Positions 7,307 through 15,595 of a stretch of 21,289 nucleotides of DNA are shown one piece after another. Source of the stretch: Dehalococcoidia bacterium (GTDB lineage Bacteria; Chloroflexota; Dehalococcoidia; Lucifugimonadales; Lucifugimonadaceae); the NCBI GenBank assembly GCA_028278465.1, contig JANQEF010000133.1, positions 1 through 21,289 of the forward strand, given 5' to 3'. Below the pieces are notes generated by a model. It searched no databases, was not told where the DNA came from, and was given only the letters and a program-made list of their open reading frames with translations. Each line of letters opens with the position of its first letter. The first letter of the stretch is position 1. The translations under genes were made by a program, and so were the position numbers.

Positions 7307-7966
7307 GTGCGCTGGAACATCGACGGCAACCCTGACTATGGCCAGCTGACGGTCGACCTCGACCCCGGCGACACCTTCATCGCCGAGTCCGGCTCGATGG
7401 CCTACATGTCGGACGGCATGCAGTTCAGGAGCAAGCTCGTCGGCGGGTTCTTCAGCGCGCTCATCAGGAAGATGGTCGGCGGCGAGTCGATGTTCGCTGG
7501 CCAGTACTCGCACCGCACCGGCGGCAGCGTCACCTTCTCGCCCAACCGTCCAGGCACCGTGCTCAACCGGACGCTCGCAGGCGAAAAGTTCATCCTCACC
7601 GCCGGGTCCTACATGGCCTCGACACCCGGCATCAAGCTCAGCACCCGCTTCGGCGGCTTCCGAGCGCTCTTCTCCGGCGAAGGCGCCTTTGTGATCGAGG
7701 CGAGCGGCGCGGGCGAGCTGTTCTTCAACTCCTATGGCGCCATCGTCGAGAAGCAGGTCTCAGGCGACTTCACCGTCGACACCGGCCACGTCGTCGGCTG
7801 GACTTCCGGGCTCGACTACAGGGTCGAGACGATCGGCGGCGTGAAGTCGACGCTCTTTTCCGGCGAGGGGCTGGTCCTGAAGTTCTCCGGCCAGGGCACC
7901 GTCTACACACAGACACGGACGCTGGGCGGGATCTCGCACTGGCTCAACCCGTTCCTTTCGGCATGA
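7307..7966 (+). CDS. AIM24 family protein, first of three
   Basis: The 219-residue protein matches the AIM24/TIGR00266 family (formerly DUF124). It shows the family's Gly-rich beta pattern: an early DxGDTFIAESGSMAYM segment, a central VGGESMFAGQYS, a late GAGELFFNSYGAIVEK, then VDTGHVVGW and SGEGLVLKFSGQGTVYTQT near the end. The family forms double-stranded beta-helix-like domains. In yeast the namesake is a mitochondrial protein, and the bacterial role is unknown. No signal peptide or membrane segment is visible, so it is probably cytosolic. The start is GTG at 7307 and no strong Shine-Dalgarno site precedes it. It heads a cluster with the next two genes. Confidence 0.88.
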   Translation: MRWNIDGNPDYGQLTVDLDPGDTFIAESGSMAYMSDGMQFRSKLVGGFFSALIRKMVGGESMFAGQYSHRTGGSVTFSPNRPGTVLNRTLAGEKFILTAGSYMASTPGIKLSTRFGGFRALFSGEGAFVIEASGAGELFFNSYGAIVEKQVSGDFTVDTGHVVGWTSGLDYRVETIGGVKSTLFSGEGLVLKFSGQGTVYTQTRTLGGISHWLNPFLSA

Positions 7967-7978
7967 GGGAGCGATCGT

Positions 7979-8668
7979 TTGGACATTAAGGTTTCAGACA
8001 GCGGCGCGTTCAGCTGGGCGCTCGTGCAGCTCGATCCTTCGGAGCAGTTCGTCTCCGAGTCCGGCGCGCTGTTCAGGGCGTCGGCCAACATCAACATCAG
8101 CGTCACCACGCGGTCCCGAGGAAGCGGCGGCCTCTTCGGTGGACTGCGGAGAATGCTGGCCTCCGAGAGCTTCTTCCTATCCAACTACTCGATCATGGAC
8201 GGCGGCCCCGGCGAGGTCGGTCTTGCGCCGGTGCACCAGGGACAGGTGCAGCAGATCGACTGCACGCCCGACACCGACTGGATATGCGCCGGCGGCTCTT
8301 ACCTCGGCTCGTCGGTGGACCTGCAGCTCGATACCCAGTTCCAGGGTCTTCGCGGCATGTTCTCCGGCGAATCGCTCTCCTTCATCTCCGTCTCCGGCTC
8401 CGGCCCGCTGCTGGTCAACGCCTTCGGCGGCATCACCGAGAAGAACGTAGAGGGCAGCCTGGTCGTCGACACCGGCCACGTCGTCGCCTTCCAGAGCTCG
8501 CTCACATACTCGATCAGCAAGGCGGGCGGCTCGTTCTTGCAATCGTTCCTGGGCGGCGAAGGGCTGGTGATGCGGTTCGAGGGTCACGGCAGGGTGTTCG
8601 TGCAGAGCCACAACCCCGACGAGTTCGGCAGGTCGCTGGGGCCGATGCTGCCGCCGAGGAAGTCCTGA
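7979..8668 (+). CDS. AIM24 family protein, second of three
   Basis: The 229-residue protein is a paralogue of its two neighbours. It shares SEQFVSESGALFRAS, LASESFFLSNYS, RGMFSGESLSFISVSGSGPLLVNAFGGI (in parts) and VDTGHVVAF. The start is TTG at 7979, supported by GAGGGAG (7965-7971) seven bases upstream, which overlaps the stop codon of the first gene. The gap to the first gene is 12 bp. Its stop overlaps the start of the third gene (TGATG), so the three are almost certainly one operon with translational coupling. Confidence 0.88.
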   Translation: MDIKVSDSGAFSWALVQLDPSEQFVSESGALFRASANINISVTTRSRGSGGLFGGLRRMLASESFFLSNYSIMDGGPGEVGLAPVHQGQVQQIDCTPDTDWICAGGSYLGSSVDLQLDTQFQGLRGMFSGESLSFISVSGSGPLLVNAFGGITEKNVEGSLVVDTGHVVAFQSSLTYSISKAGGSFLQSFLGGEGLVMRFEGHGRVFVQSHNPDEFGRSLGPMLPPRKS

Positions 8669-9342
8669 TGCGCTACGCCATCGAACATGGACCGAGCAAC
8701 AGCGTGCTGGAGATCAGCCTGGACGTCGGCGAGCAGGTTGTGAGCGAGTCGGGCGCGATGGCCTGGATGAGTTCGAATATCCGGGTGCAAACCGGCGCGC
8801 GAGGCGGCGTGCGGTCGAGCCTTGGCCGGTCGATTCTCGGTGGCGAGAGCTTCTTTCAGAACACGTACCAGGCCGAGGGCGGTCCCGGGCAACTGGGGTT
8901 GACGCCGGGCCAGCCGGGGCAGGTGGTGGCTTACGAGATGACGGGAACCGAGCTGCTGCTGGAGAAGGACGCGTACCTGGCTTCCGATACGTCGGTGAAG
9001 CTGGACACGAACTTCCAGGGGCTGGGCGGACTGTTCAACGAGGGGCTGTTCGTGCTGTGGGCTTCAGGTTCGGGGATGCTGTTTTTCGATGCGTACGGCG
9101 ACATCGAGGAGGTGGAGGTTGATGGCGAGTATGTGATCGACAACGGTCACGCGGTGGCGTGGGATGCGTCGCTGTCGTATTCGCTGACGCGGGCCCGCCA
9201 GATACGGTCGTTCCTGTTCTCAGACCAGTTGCTGATGCGCTTCAGCGGAAAGGGCAAGCTGTGGGTCCAGTCCCGTAACCCCCGCGCCCTGGCGAACTGG
9301 GTCCACCCGTTCAGGAGAGTGGAGAAGAGGGATCGGGATTAG
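8668..9342 (+). CDS. AIM24 family protein, third of three
   Basis: The 224-residue protein begins at ATG 8668, whose A is shared with the stop codon of the second gene. The same frame stays open far upstream, but that part is antisense-like shadow of the second gene. Family features are VGEQVVSESGAMAWMSS, LGGESFFQNTY, an EGLFVLWASGSGMLFFDAYG segment, IDNGHAVAWDASLSYSL and MRFSGKGKLWVQS. It ends in a basic/acidic tail, RRVEKRDRD. It is the most diverged of the three in its middle part. The gap to the convergent MarR gene is only 12 bp. Confidence 0.88.
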   Translation: MRYAIEHGPSNSVLEISLDVGEQVVSESGAMAWMSSNIRVQTGARGGVRSSLGRSILGGESFFQNTYQAEGGPGQLGLTPGQPGQVVAYEMTGTELLLEKDAYLASDTSVKLDTNFQGLGGLFNEGLFVLWASGSGMLFFDAYGDIEEVEVDGEYVIDNGHAVAWDASLSYSLTRARQIRSFLFSDQLLMRFSGKGKLWVQSRNPRALANWVHPFRRVEKRDRD

Positions 9343-9354
9343 GGGGGCCGCGCC

Positions 9355-9810
9355 TCACCGCCTCTCCAATCGCTCTGTCAGGGCTTCGATGAACCGGTGA
9401 AAAGCCTGGATCTCACCCAGGCTGTCTCCTTCTGACAGGTCGTTGATCCAGGGAATCTGCAACTGCATCGCCTGATCGAACACTTCCTGCCCGCTGGCCG
9501 TTAGCACCACCAGCGGCGCTCGCCTGTGATGCGGATTCGCCTCCAGCGTCACCAGGTCTTGCTTGCGCAACTCGTTGACGATCCGCTGCACATTCTGTCG
9601 ATTCGCGCCCATGTTCCTCGCCAGCCATGAGACAGGCTGCGGCTGTTCGGAATCGAGAATGGCGCCCAGGACCCTCCATCGAGCGCTCGTTAGACCGAGC
9701 TCCCTGACCAGCCGATCACCGGCGGTAAGCAAGAGAGAGTTGAGTCGGAACAGGTTCAGTATCGCCCGGGTCAACTCGGTCGCTTCTACTGTTCGTTCAG
9801 GTTCTTTCAT
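9355..9810 (-). CDS. MarR family transcriptional regulator
   Basis: The 151-residue protein has the MarR layout: an N-terminal dimer helix (about 8-36), then a winged helix-turn-helix. Helix LTSARWRVLGAI (40-51) and PVSWLARNM (59-67) lead to a recognition helix near ANRQNVQRIVNELR (69-82). A wing with HHRRAPLVVLT and a C-terminal dimerisation helix follow. MarR proteins are small-molecule- or redox-responsive repressors that bind palindromes as dimers. No cysteine is present, so direct thiol sensing is unlikely and a ligand is the likely signal. It is divergent from a cytochrome b561-like gene, and the shared gap is full of TGTCA/TGACA palindromes. It therefore probably represses that gene and itself. 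Confidence 0.9.
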   Translation of the reverse strand: MKEPERTVEATELTRAILNLFRLNSLLLTAGDRLVRELGLTSARWRVLGAILDSEQPQPVSWLARNMGANRQNVQRIVNELRKQDLVTLEANPHHRRAPLVVLTASGQEVFDQAMQLQIPWINDLSEGDSLGEIQAFHRFIEALTERLERR

Positions 9811-9822
9811 CTTCTCATCACA

Positions 9823-9850
9823 GTTGTCATCTTGACATCAACATGACAAC
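9823..9850. promoter_or_regulatory. Palindromic operator 1 (probable MarR site)
   Basis: GTTGTCAT (9823-9830) and ATGACAAC (9843-9850) are exact inverse complements with a 12-bp spacer. Nested inside is a tighter palindrome, TGTCA-TCT-TGACA (9825-9837). The TTGACA -35 box of the plus-strand promoter lies within it, so a bound dimer would block RNA polymerase. Confidence 0.6.
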
Positions 9851-9860
9851 ACAGTAGTGT
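9832..9860 (+). promoter_or_regulatory. Sigma-A-type promoter for the cytochrome b561-like gene
   Basis: A perfect -35 box TTGACA (9832-9837) is followed after exactly 17 bp by TAGTGT (9855-9860), which keeps the three key -10 positions (T1, A2, T6). Transcription would start near 9867. That makes the TTG at 9945, with its Shine-Dalgarno site, a natural start codon. Confidence 0.55.
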
Positions 9861-9866
9861 TCGCTG

Positions 9867-9890
9867 TGACATGTTGTCATCATTATGACA
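9867..9890. promoter_or_regulatory. Palindromic operator 2 (probable MarR site)
   Basis: Two overlapping palindromes share the TGTCA half-site: TGACA-TGT-TGTCA (9867-9879) and TGTCAT-CATT-ATGACA (9875-9890). They lie just downstream of the proposed transcription start. The same half-site occurs in operator 1, about 42 bp away (four helical turns). Confidence 0.55.
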
Positions 9891-9944
9891 GATCGCACGC
9901 TTGCAGGCGTTCGCCGATCAGAGAGTCGCTGGAGGGATGGACAC

Positions 9945-10475
9945 TTGAAAGCTGAGATCAGGCCAGAGTCATACAGCAAGATCACACAGGTGATTCACTG
10001 GGCCACGGCAGCGCTCATCATCGCGATGGTCCCACTCGGACTGATCATGACGAGGCTGCCTGATGACGCTGACCCAACCGCTCTCTACCGCGTTCATGTC
10101 GCGCTCGGGCTGATCGTCCTCCTGCTGACCCTTGCGCGGATCATCTGGCGGTTCCTGGACCCCAACCCGACACCTGAACCGCTCACCATGCCAGCATGGC
10201 GACGCCTGGTGTTCAGGGCGGTGAACGCAGGTCTTTACGGAGGCCTCGTACTGGTCGTTGCAACCGGCCTGGCGATGCTGGTTGGCTCCGGGATGGTGCC
10301 CGTGCCACCTGAGGTTGTTCCTGACCAGATAGATGACATTCCGCCGCGCACTGCTCACCGAGTCCTGGCGTGGGTCTTCGTCATCATCGTTGTCAGCCAC
10401 CTGGCCGGCGTGATCTCGTACCAGCTAACGAAAGGCGGCACGCTGGGACGAATGCTTCCAAGGAAAGCGCGGTGA
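9945..10475 (+). CDS. Cytochrome b561-like membrane protein
   Basis: With TTG at 9945 as start the protein has 176 residues and four membrane helices. Four histidines sit where the bacterial b561 (CybB/YodB) family places its heme ligands: H18 (VIHWATA), H51 (YRVHVALG), H138 (RTAHRVLAW) and H152 (VVSHLAG). Family members carry two b-type hemes and pass electrons between quinone and periplasmic acceptors or superoxide. GGAGGG (9931-9936) lies 8 bp before this TTG. The alternative ATG at 9885 has no Shine-Dalgarno site and lies inside operator 2, and the extra 20 residues look non-conserved. The gene is probably under control of the divergent MarR repressor, which suggests a response to toxic or redox-active compounds. 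Confidence 0.85.
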   Translation: MKAEIRPESYSKITQVIHWATAALIIAMVPLGLIMTRLPDDADPTALYRVHVALGLIVLLLTLARIIWRFLDPNPTPEPLTMPAWRRLVFRAVNAGLYGGLVLVVATGLAMLVGSGMVPVPPEVVPDQIDDIPPRTAHRVLAWVFVIIVVSHLAGVISYQLTKGGTLGRMLPRKAR

Positions 10476-10510
10476 CTGCATCGGCCTACCGGAATCGGCA
10501 CGACGCGGGA

Positions 10511-11560
10511 CTAAGGCCGGGACGAGAACCACTTGAGTACTCGGAGAGCGCGGAGCGTGTTCCAGCGGCTGTCTGCTCCTTGCCCGCTCTCCATATCGAA
10601 ATGGACGTTACCGGCGTGAGGAAGTCCGAGCGGCCATCGACCGTTCTCATTCTGGCGTGTGAGTACGAGGTCCAGGGCTTCATCAACTCGGCTATCCGAT
10701 TGCACACCGGCCTTTCGGAGATAGTCGAGGCCACGCAGAACATCGTAGTGCCAGCGCGTCGGAAAGGAGAACACGGTCCAGTCGGTTCCGCCTTTCCTGT
10801 CACGAACGATGCGGTTTCCAGTTGAGAGCGATCTGAGAAGGTGGCGTTCGAACAGGTACTCCTGCCCGCGGAGGCGTGCATCTCGCACTGCAGGAGGCGA
10901 ACCGTTTGCGGCCTCATACTCCAACAGACCTTCGAGGACACAGATCGTGCTGTTGAATGAGGAGCGTCTGCTGTTAGGAGCAGCGCAGTTCCAGCCGCCA
11001 TCTTCAAGCTGCTCCTCGAGGAGACGGTCGACAAGCCGGTCAGGCGCCTCGCCGAAGTAGGCGCCGATCGCGAGCACTCTGCCATTGATGCATGGTTCAG
11101 ACTCTCCTTCGAAGAACGGCGAATGGTCGTGCCATTCTCCCCAGTCGCTGTTCTCGCGAACCAGCTCTATCGCCGTGCGGGCCTGGCCGCTGGTCGGATC
11201 GAGGCCGAACTCTCTCAGCAGAGCAAGCGTCTCGAATGTGGAGGTCCAGTCGTCAAAGGCCCAGGTGTTGCCACCCCAGCTGCCGTCAGGCCCCTGGAGC
11301 TTCAGGAGCCGCGCACCCCAGCCTTCGGTGGCGATGAGTGCCCGTTCGGCCGCGACGGCATCGGCTGGTTCGTCGGTAAGGTCGCGCTGCACCTGCCAGC
11401 GGATGGCCGGGTCAGAGTCGAGCAACCACCCGGTGTTTGCTTCTGTTGGCGGCACGAACGTCAATGCATCGTTTCCTGTCCGGATCGAGCCAATGTAACC
11501 CATGCCCGCGTGAGCCTCACGCTGTCTGGCACATTTGCGCTTCGGCCAGACGTTCGTCAC
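10511..11560 (-). CDS. Alpha/alpha-toroid protein, squalene-cyclase/prenyltransferase-like
   Basis: The 349-residue protein has three QW-like repeats of the terpenoid-cyclase/prenyltransferase toroid fold: QGPDGSW (89-95), QLEDGGW (184-190) and QNENGRW (303-309). Regularly spaced Leu/Ala helices lie between them. It is about half the length of squalene-hopene cyclase. The DxDD acid motif of class II cyclases is not intact: the nearest match is AFDDW (101-105), where the first Asp is missing. It is therefore more likely a single-domain toroid of unknown function than a hopene cyclase. No signal peptide is seen. ATG at 11560 is the longest start. ATG at 11503 (MGYIGS) is a reasonable alternative, because conserved-looking sequence begins near residue 40. 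The gene is divergent from groES and its 5' end nearly touches the groE promoter. Confidence 0.78.
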   Translation of the reverse strand: MTNVWPKRKCARQREAHAGMGYIGSIRTGNDALTFVPPTEANTGWLLDSDPAIRWQVQRDLTDEPADAVAAERALIATEGWGARLLKLQGPDGSWGGNTWAFDDWTSTFETLALLREFGLDPTSGQARTAIELVRENSDWGEWHDHSPFFEGESEPCINGRVLAIGAYFGEAPDRLVDRLLEEQLEDGGWNCAAPNSRRSSFNSTICVLEGLLEYEAANGSPPAVRDARLRGQEYLFERHLLRSLSTGNRIVRDRKGGTDWTVFSFPTRWHYDVLRGLDYLRKAGVQSDSRVDEALDLVLTRQNENGRWPLGLPHAGNVHFDMESGQGADSRWNTLRALRVLKWFSSRP

Positions 11561-11567
11561 TCACCTG

Positions 11568-11596
11568 TTGACACCAGTTTGAGTCGTTCCTAGAAT
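11568..11596 (+). promoter_or_regulatory. Strong sigma-A promoter of groESL
   Basis: A perfect -35 box TTGACA (11568-11573), a 17-bp spacer, and TAGAAT (11591-11596, five of six -10 consensus positions). Transcription should begin about 11602-11604, just before the CIRCE-like element. Confidence 0.75.
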
Positions 11597-11606
11597 TCGT
11601 CGCTGG

Positions 11607-11633
11607 CTGGCACTCGCTCGCGCCGACTGCTAA
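11607..11633. promoter_or_regulatory. CIRCE-like element (HrcA operator)
   Basis: CTGGCACTC, a spacer of exactly 9 bp, then GACTGCTAA. Against the CIRCE consensus TTAGCACTC-N9-GAGTGCTAA the left arm matches 7 of 9 and the right arm 8 of 9 positions. It lies directly after the predicted transcription start of groESL, the classic place for HrcA repression of chaperonin genes. The hrcA gene itself is not in the window. Confidence 0.72.
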
Positions 11634-11959
11634 GGGCCGATGTGTTCATTCACTCTGGGCTGAGGCGCGCAGAGGCGAGACCTGATCGAGCAAGGGTCGA
11701 GATTCGCTCCGGATTCGTCTGAGCCGAAGGCCCGCATGCCTGTCCGGGCATGTCACTCGTCATCTCGCCAGGCGAAACACCAGCCAGAACCGCCGTGCGC
11801 GGCCTGACCGCACTGCGCAGACCGGTTCATCAGGACATATGCGGTCGACGATCGCAGTCGCCGGCTAACCGATCGAAGCCACAGGCTCAACGACCGGCCA
11901 GGCAGGCAGCGCGATCGAAGCAAGTAGAGCAAGAAGCAGAAAGCAAGGAGATTTGCGCA

Positions 11960-12256
11960 GTGGCTCTTAACCTGAAGCCCCTGGCAGACCGAGTGGTGAT
12001 CGAGCCGCTGGAGGAAGAGGCAGCGACAAGCCCCGGCGGAATCATCATCCCGGACACTGCCAAAGAGAAGCCGCAGGCAGGCAAGGTGGTGGCGGCAGGA
12101 CCAGGCCGCACCACGGACAGCGGCGAGTTGGTCAAGATGGAAGTGAAGAAGGGCGACAAGGTCGTCTACTCGAAGTACGCAGGCACCGAGTACGCCGTCG
12201 GCGGCACCGAGTACCTGATCGTGCAGGAGCGGGACATCCTCGCAGTCATCGGCTAG
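11960..12256 (+). CDS. groES: Co-chaperonin GroES (Hsp10)
   Basis: The 98-residue protein aligns along its full length with GroES: start LNLKPLADRVVIEP, mobile loop around EEEAATSPGGIIIPD (residues 18-32) that contacts GroEL, then GKVVAAGPG, VKKGDKVVYSKYAGTE and the C-terminal YLIVQERDILAVIG. It caps the GroEL ring as a heptamer and closes the folding chamber. The start is GTG at 11960, set by AAGGAG (11945-11950) nine bases upstream and by family length. The longer upstream reading frame is not part of the protein. The gap to groEL is 52 bp and the two form one operon. Confidence 0.97.
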   Translation: MALNLKPLADRVVIEPLEEEAATSPGGIIIPDTAKEKPQAGKVVAAGPGRTTDSGELVKMEVKKGDKVVYSKYAGTEYAVGGTEYLIVQERDILAVIG

Positions 12257-12308
12257 CAACACCCGGAACCGGGTTAGCCGGTGCAACCGTCAATAAACGG
12301 AGAAAGAA

Positions 12309-13937
<1,629 letters not shown>

Positions 13938-13985
13938 GACCGGTCTCGCGGCATAAAGCCGCCTGACAGGCTAAAGAGACAAAGT

Positions 13986-14026
13986 GGCCGGCCGGGGTTC
14001 TTCCCGGCCGGCCATTCATTTGTTCC
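13986..14026 (+). terminator. Hairpin terminator of groESL
   Basis: GGCCGGCCGGG (13986-13996) and CCCGGCCGGCC (14003-14013) form a perfect 11-bp stem with a 6-nt loop. ATTCATTTGTTCC follows, which is T-rich but not a clean T-run. It lies 48 bp after the groEL stop. Confidence 0.75.
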
Positions 14027-14167
14027 TGGCTGAACACACCTGTACACCGTACGAGACATCCTTCAGAATCTGTCGATTCCGCCACCGCCGGAACGTCGTT
14101 CCCGTACCAGGTATCGCCATCAGAACCACGTGCGAACCTGCAACTCTTAACGCTGGCAAGCTGACAG

Positions 14168-14200
14168 TTGATGATTTTTCCCGTTAAGAGGTTGTAAACT
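14168..14200 (+). promoter_or_regulatory. Possible promoter of the PAP2 gene
   Basis: TTGATG (14168-14173) could be a -35 box. Either TGTAAA (14193-14198, 19-bp spacer) or the overlapping TAAACT (14195-14200) could be the -10 box. The region is distinctly AT-richer than its surroundings. The spacing is long, so this is tentative. Confidence 0.35.
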
Positions 14201-14243
14201 CTTTCCTCTGAGTTGCTACAGGACGGTTAGCGTTACTCCGCAC

Positions 14244-15164
14244 ATGAAGATCAAGCTCCCGACATCTCTTCACCGTGTTTGGCGCAACAGCGGCCACTCG
14301 ACCCGGTTCCTGGCAACGCGAGAAGTGCTGCTACTCCTCAGCACGTACTTCTTCTACTCGGTCTCCAAGAACCTGATCGACTCGACGCCGATCCTGAAAG
14401 CGTTCGGCAACGCCTGGGCACTGGTCGAGTTCGAGAAGACGCTCGGGATCGCTCACGAGTCGACGATCCAGATCTGGGCCAGTCTCCACTCGATCGTATT
14501 CCTTAACTTCCTCGGCTACTTCTACGCCATCGCGCTGTGGATCGCGCTGCTCGGCTCGGCCGCGTACCTGTTTGCACGCAACCGCAGGCTCTACTGGCCG
14601 ATGCGGAACATGTACCTGGTCACGATGGTCACGGCGGTGATCATCTTCGCCGTCTACCCACTGGCGCCGCCGAGGCTGCTTCCCGGGTACGGCATGATGG
14701 ACGTAGCAAGCGTGCTCGGCGTGCTGCCGAAGGAGGGCTCACGCTCGTTCTTCGGTTACAACGAGTTCGCAGCCATGCCGAGCCTGCACATCGCATGGTC
14801 CTGCCTGATCGCGCTGGCGTGGTTCAAGCTCGGCGGCACGTGGGGCAAGGTGCTTGTCTCGATCTACCTGGTGCTGATGACGATTGCGGTTGTGGCGACT
14901 GCGAACCACTACATCCTGGATGTGGTGGCGGGCGTGCTGCTGCTGGTGTTCGCCATGTGGGTCGTCGGACTGCCGGCCAGCGTGAAGAAGATGCTGGAGT
15001 ACAGGGACCTGAAGGACCTGCGGGACATGATGAAGGCTTCGTGGCCGCATCCGTTCCCTGAATCCGGGTTCCGCATGGGCTACTACCGCAAGATCAACCC
15101 GCTGCCCGCCTACCCGGGCGCCGCGGTCCCCTTCGCCGACAACTCCTGGCGCCTGTTGAGCTAG
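14244..15164 (+). CDS. PAP2-family membrane phosphatase, Aur1/inositol-phosphorylceramide-synthase-like
   Basis: The 306-residue protein has about six membrane helices. The three PAP2 active-site motifs are in order: YPLAPPR (138-144, the PxAPPR form seen in the Aur1-like branch), MPSLH (H182), and NHYILD (H222, D226), which gives the catalytic histidine and its partner aspartate. Aur1-like PAP2 proteins hydrolyse lipid phosphates or transfer phospho-headgroups between lipids on the outer face of the membrane. The bacterial members are mostly uncharacterised. The C-terminal 60 residues after the last helix are cytosolic and basic. The ATG at 14244 has only a weak Shine-Dalgarno-like site. It stands alone between the groEL terminator and a repeat region. 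Confidence 0.87.
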   Translation: MKIKLPTSLHRVWRNSGHSTRFLATREVLLLLSTYFFYSVSKNLIDSTPILKAFGNAWALVEFEKTLGIAHESTIQIWASLHSIVFLNFLGYFYAIALWIALLGSAAYLFARNRRLYWPMRNMYLVTMVTAVIIFAVYPLAPPRLLPGYGMMDVASVLGVLPKEGSRSFFGYNEFAAMPSLHIAWSCLIALAWFKLGGTWGKVLVSIYLVLMTIAVVATANHYILDVVAGVLLLVFAMWVVGLPASVKKMLEYRDLKDLRDMMKASWPHPFPESGFRMGYYRKINPLPAYPGAAVPFADNSWRLLS

Positions 15165-15184
15165 AGACGGCGAGGGCTCTGGTA

Positions 15185-15225
15185 GGGGCGCCGCTTGCCC
15201 CGCCCGGTCCCGATGCAATTGGGAC
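15185..15225. repeat. Two adjacent short hairpins
   Basis: GGGGC (15185-15189) pairs with GCCCC (15197-15201), and GTCCC (15207-15211) pairs with GGGAC (15221-15225). They follow the PAP2 stop by 20 bp. They may be part of a composite dispersed repeat together with the element that follows. No T-run is present, so a terminator role is uncertain. Confidence 0.45.
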
Positions 15226-15230
15226 GACCG

Positions 15231-15344
15231 TGTTTCCTGAGCGGAGCGCAGCGTAGTCGAAGGATCTCTGTCATGCACACCCTGTCCTGACAGGACGAGT
15301 TCTCCACGGGAGAGACCCTTCGACTGCGCTCAGGGAACACAACC
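15231..15344. repeat. MITE/REP-like inverted repeat, copy B
   Basis: The left arm (15231-15269) and right arm (15311-15339) are inverse complements apart from one mismatch near each end and a 10-nt insertion in the left arm that partly duplicates GAGCGCAGCG. The outer ends read TGTTTCCTGAGCG and CGCTCAGGGAACA. A small inner hairpin GTCCT-GAC-AGGAC lies at 15284-15296. It aligns with copy A at 4137-4272, best in TGACAGGACG plus GAGAGACCCTTCGACT. There is no coding capacity. Confidence 0.75.
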
Positions 15345-15595
15345 TCTCCCGCTACACGGCTCCGGGTTGTTTGAGCGCCTTTCCTGTACCGGCTGCATCC
15401 AGCCGGTGTGAGTGACAACCGCCTGATGAGCGCTATTGGGCCATTGCTAAACTTGCCACGCACGGGCGGCGCGACGCCTGCCCGCAGCGCCCGGCAAACT
15501 GCGGCGAAACCCACACCACAGCCACGTCGCAAATCCGCCTCCAGGAAGCTCCAACCGACCCTACGAAACCACCGTTCGTCGCTCGAGACCCGGCA

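Larger units (their letters stand above)
11561..11959 (+). other. groE promoter and long 5' leader (399 bp, no gene)
   Basis: The gap between the divergent toroid gene and groES holds the promoter, the CIRCE-like element and about 350 nt of leader. The frame upstream of groES stays open back past an ATG at 11750, but the deduced sequence is Arg/Gln/Ser-rich and unlike any GroES. CATGCC (11735-11740) and GGCATG (11747-11752) can form a 6-bp hairpin in the leader. I see no other gene here. Confidence 0.6.
13938..14243. other. Intergenic gap (306 bp) after groEL
   Basis: It holds a small hairpin (GCGGC-ATAAA-GCCGC, 13948-13962), the groEL terminator (13986-14026) and a probable promoter for the PAP2 gene near 14168-14200. 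Nothing in it looks coding. Confidence 0.6.
15165..15595. other. Intergenic gap (431 bp) filled with repeats
   Basis: It contains two small hairpins (15185-15225), the second MITE-like copy (15231-15344) and a 7-bp hairpin (ACCGGCT-GCATCC-AGCCGGT, 15388-15407). From about 15420 to 15595 the frame of the next gene is open but has no plausible earlier start. TAAACT at 15448-15453 could be a -10 box for that gene. No gene is seen. Confidence 0.6.

Noticed and set aside
8284..8667. Upstream extension of the third AIM24 gene
   Set aside because: The extension is an out-of-frame shadow of the second AIM24 gene. The ATG at 8668 overlaps the previous stop and gives the normal family length.
11750..11959. 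N-terminal extension of GroES from ATG 11750
   Set aside because: It would add 70 Arg/Gln/Ser-rich residues not known in GroES. The GTG at 11960 has a good Shine-Dalgarno site and gives the normal length.
14537..15061. Open plus-strand frame of 174 codons
   Set aside because: It is a shifted-frame shadow inside the PAP2 gene, whose membrane helices and active-site motifs are clear.
15388..15407. 7-bp hairpin as a rho-independent terminator
   Set aside because: No T-run follows on either strand and it is over 220 bp from the nearest gene end.
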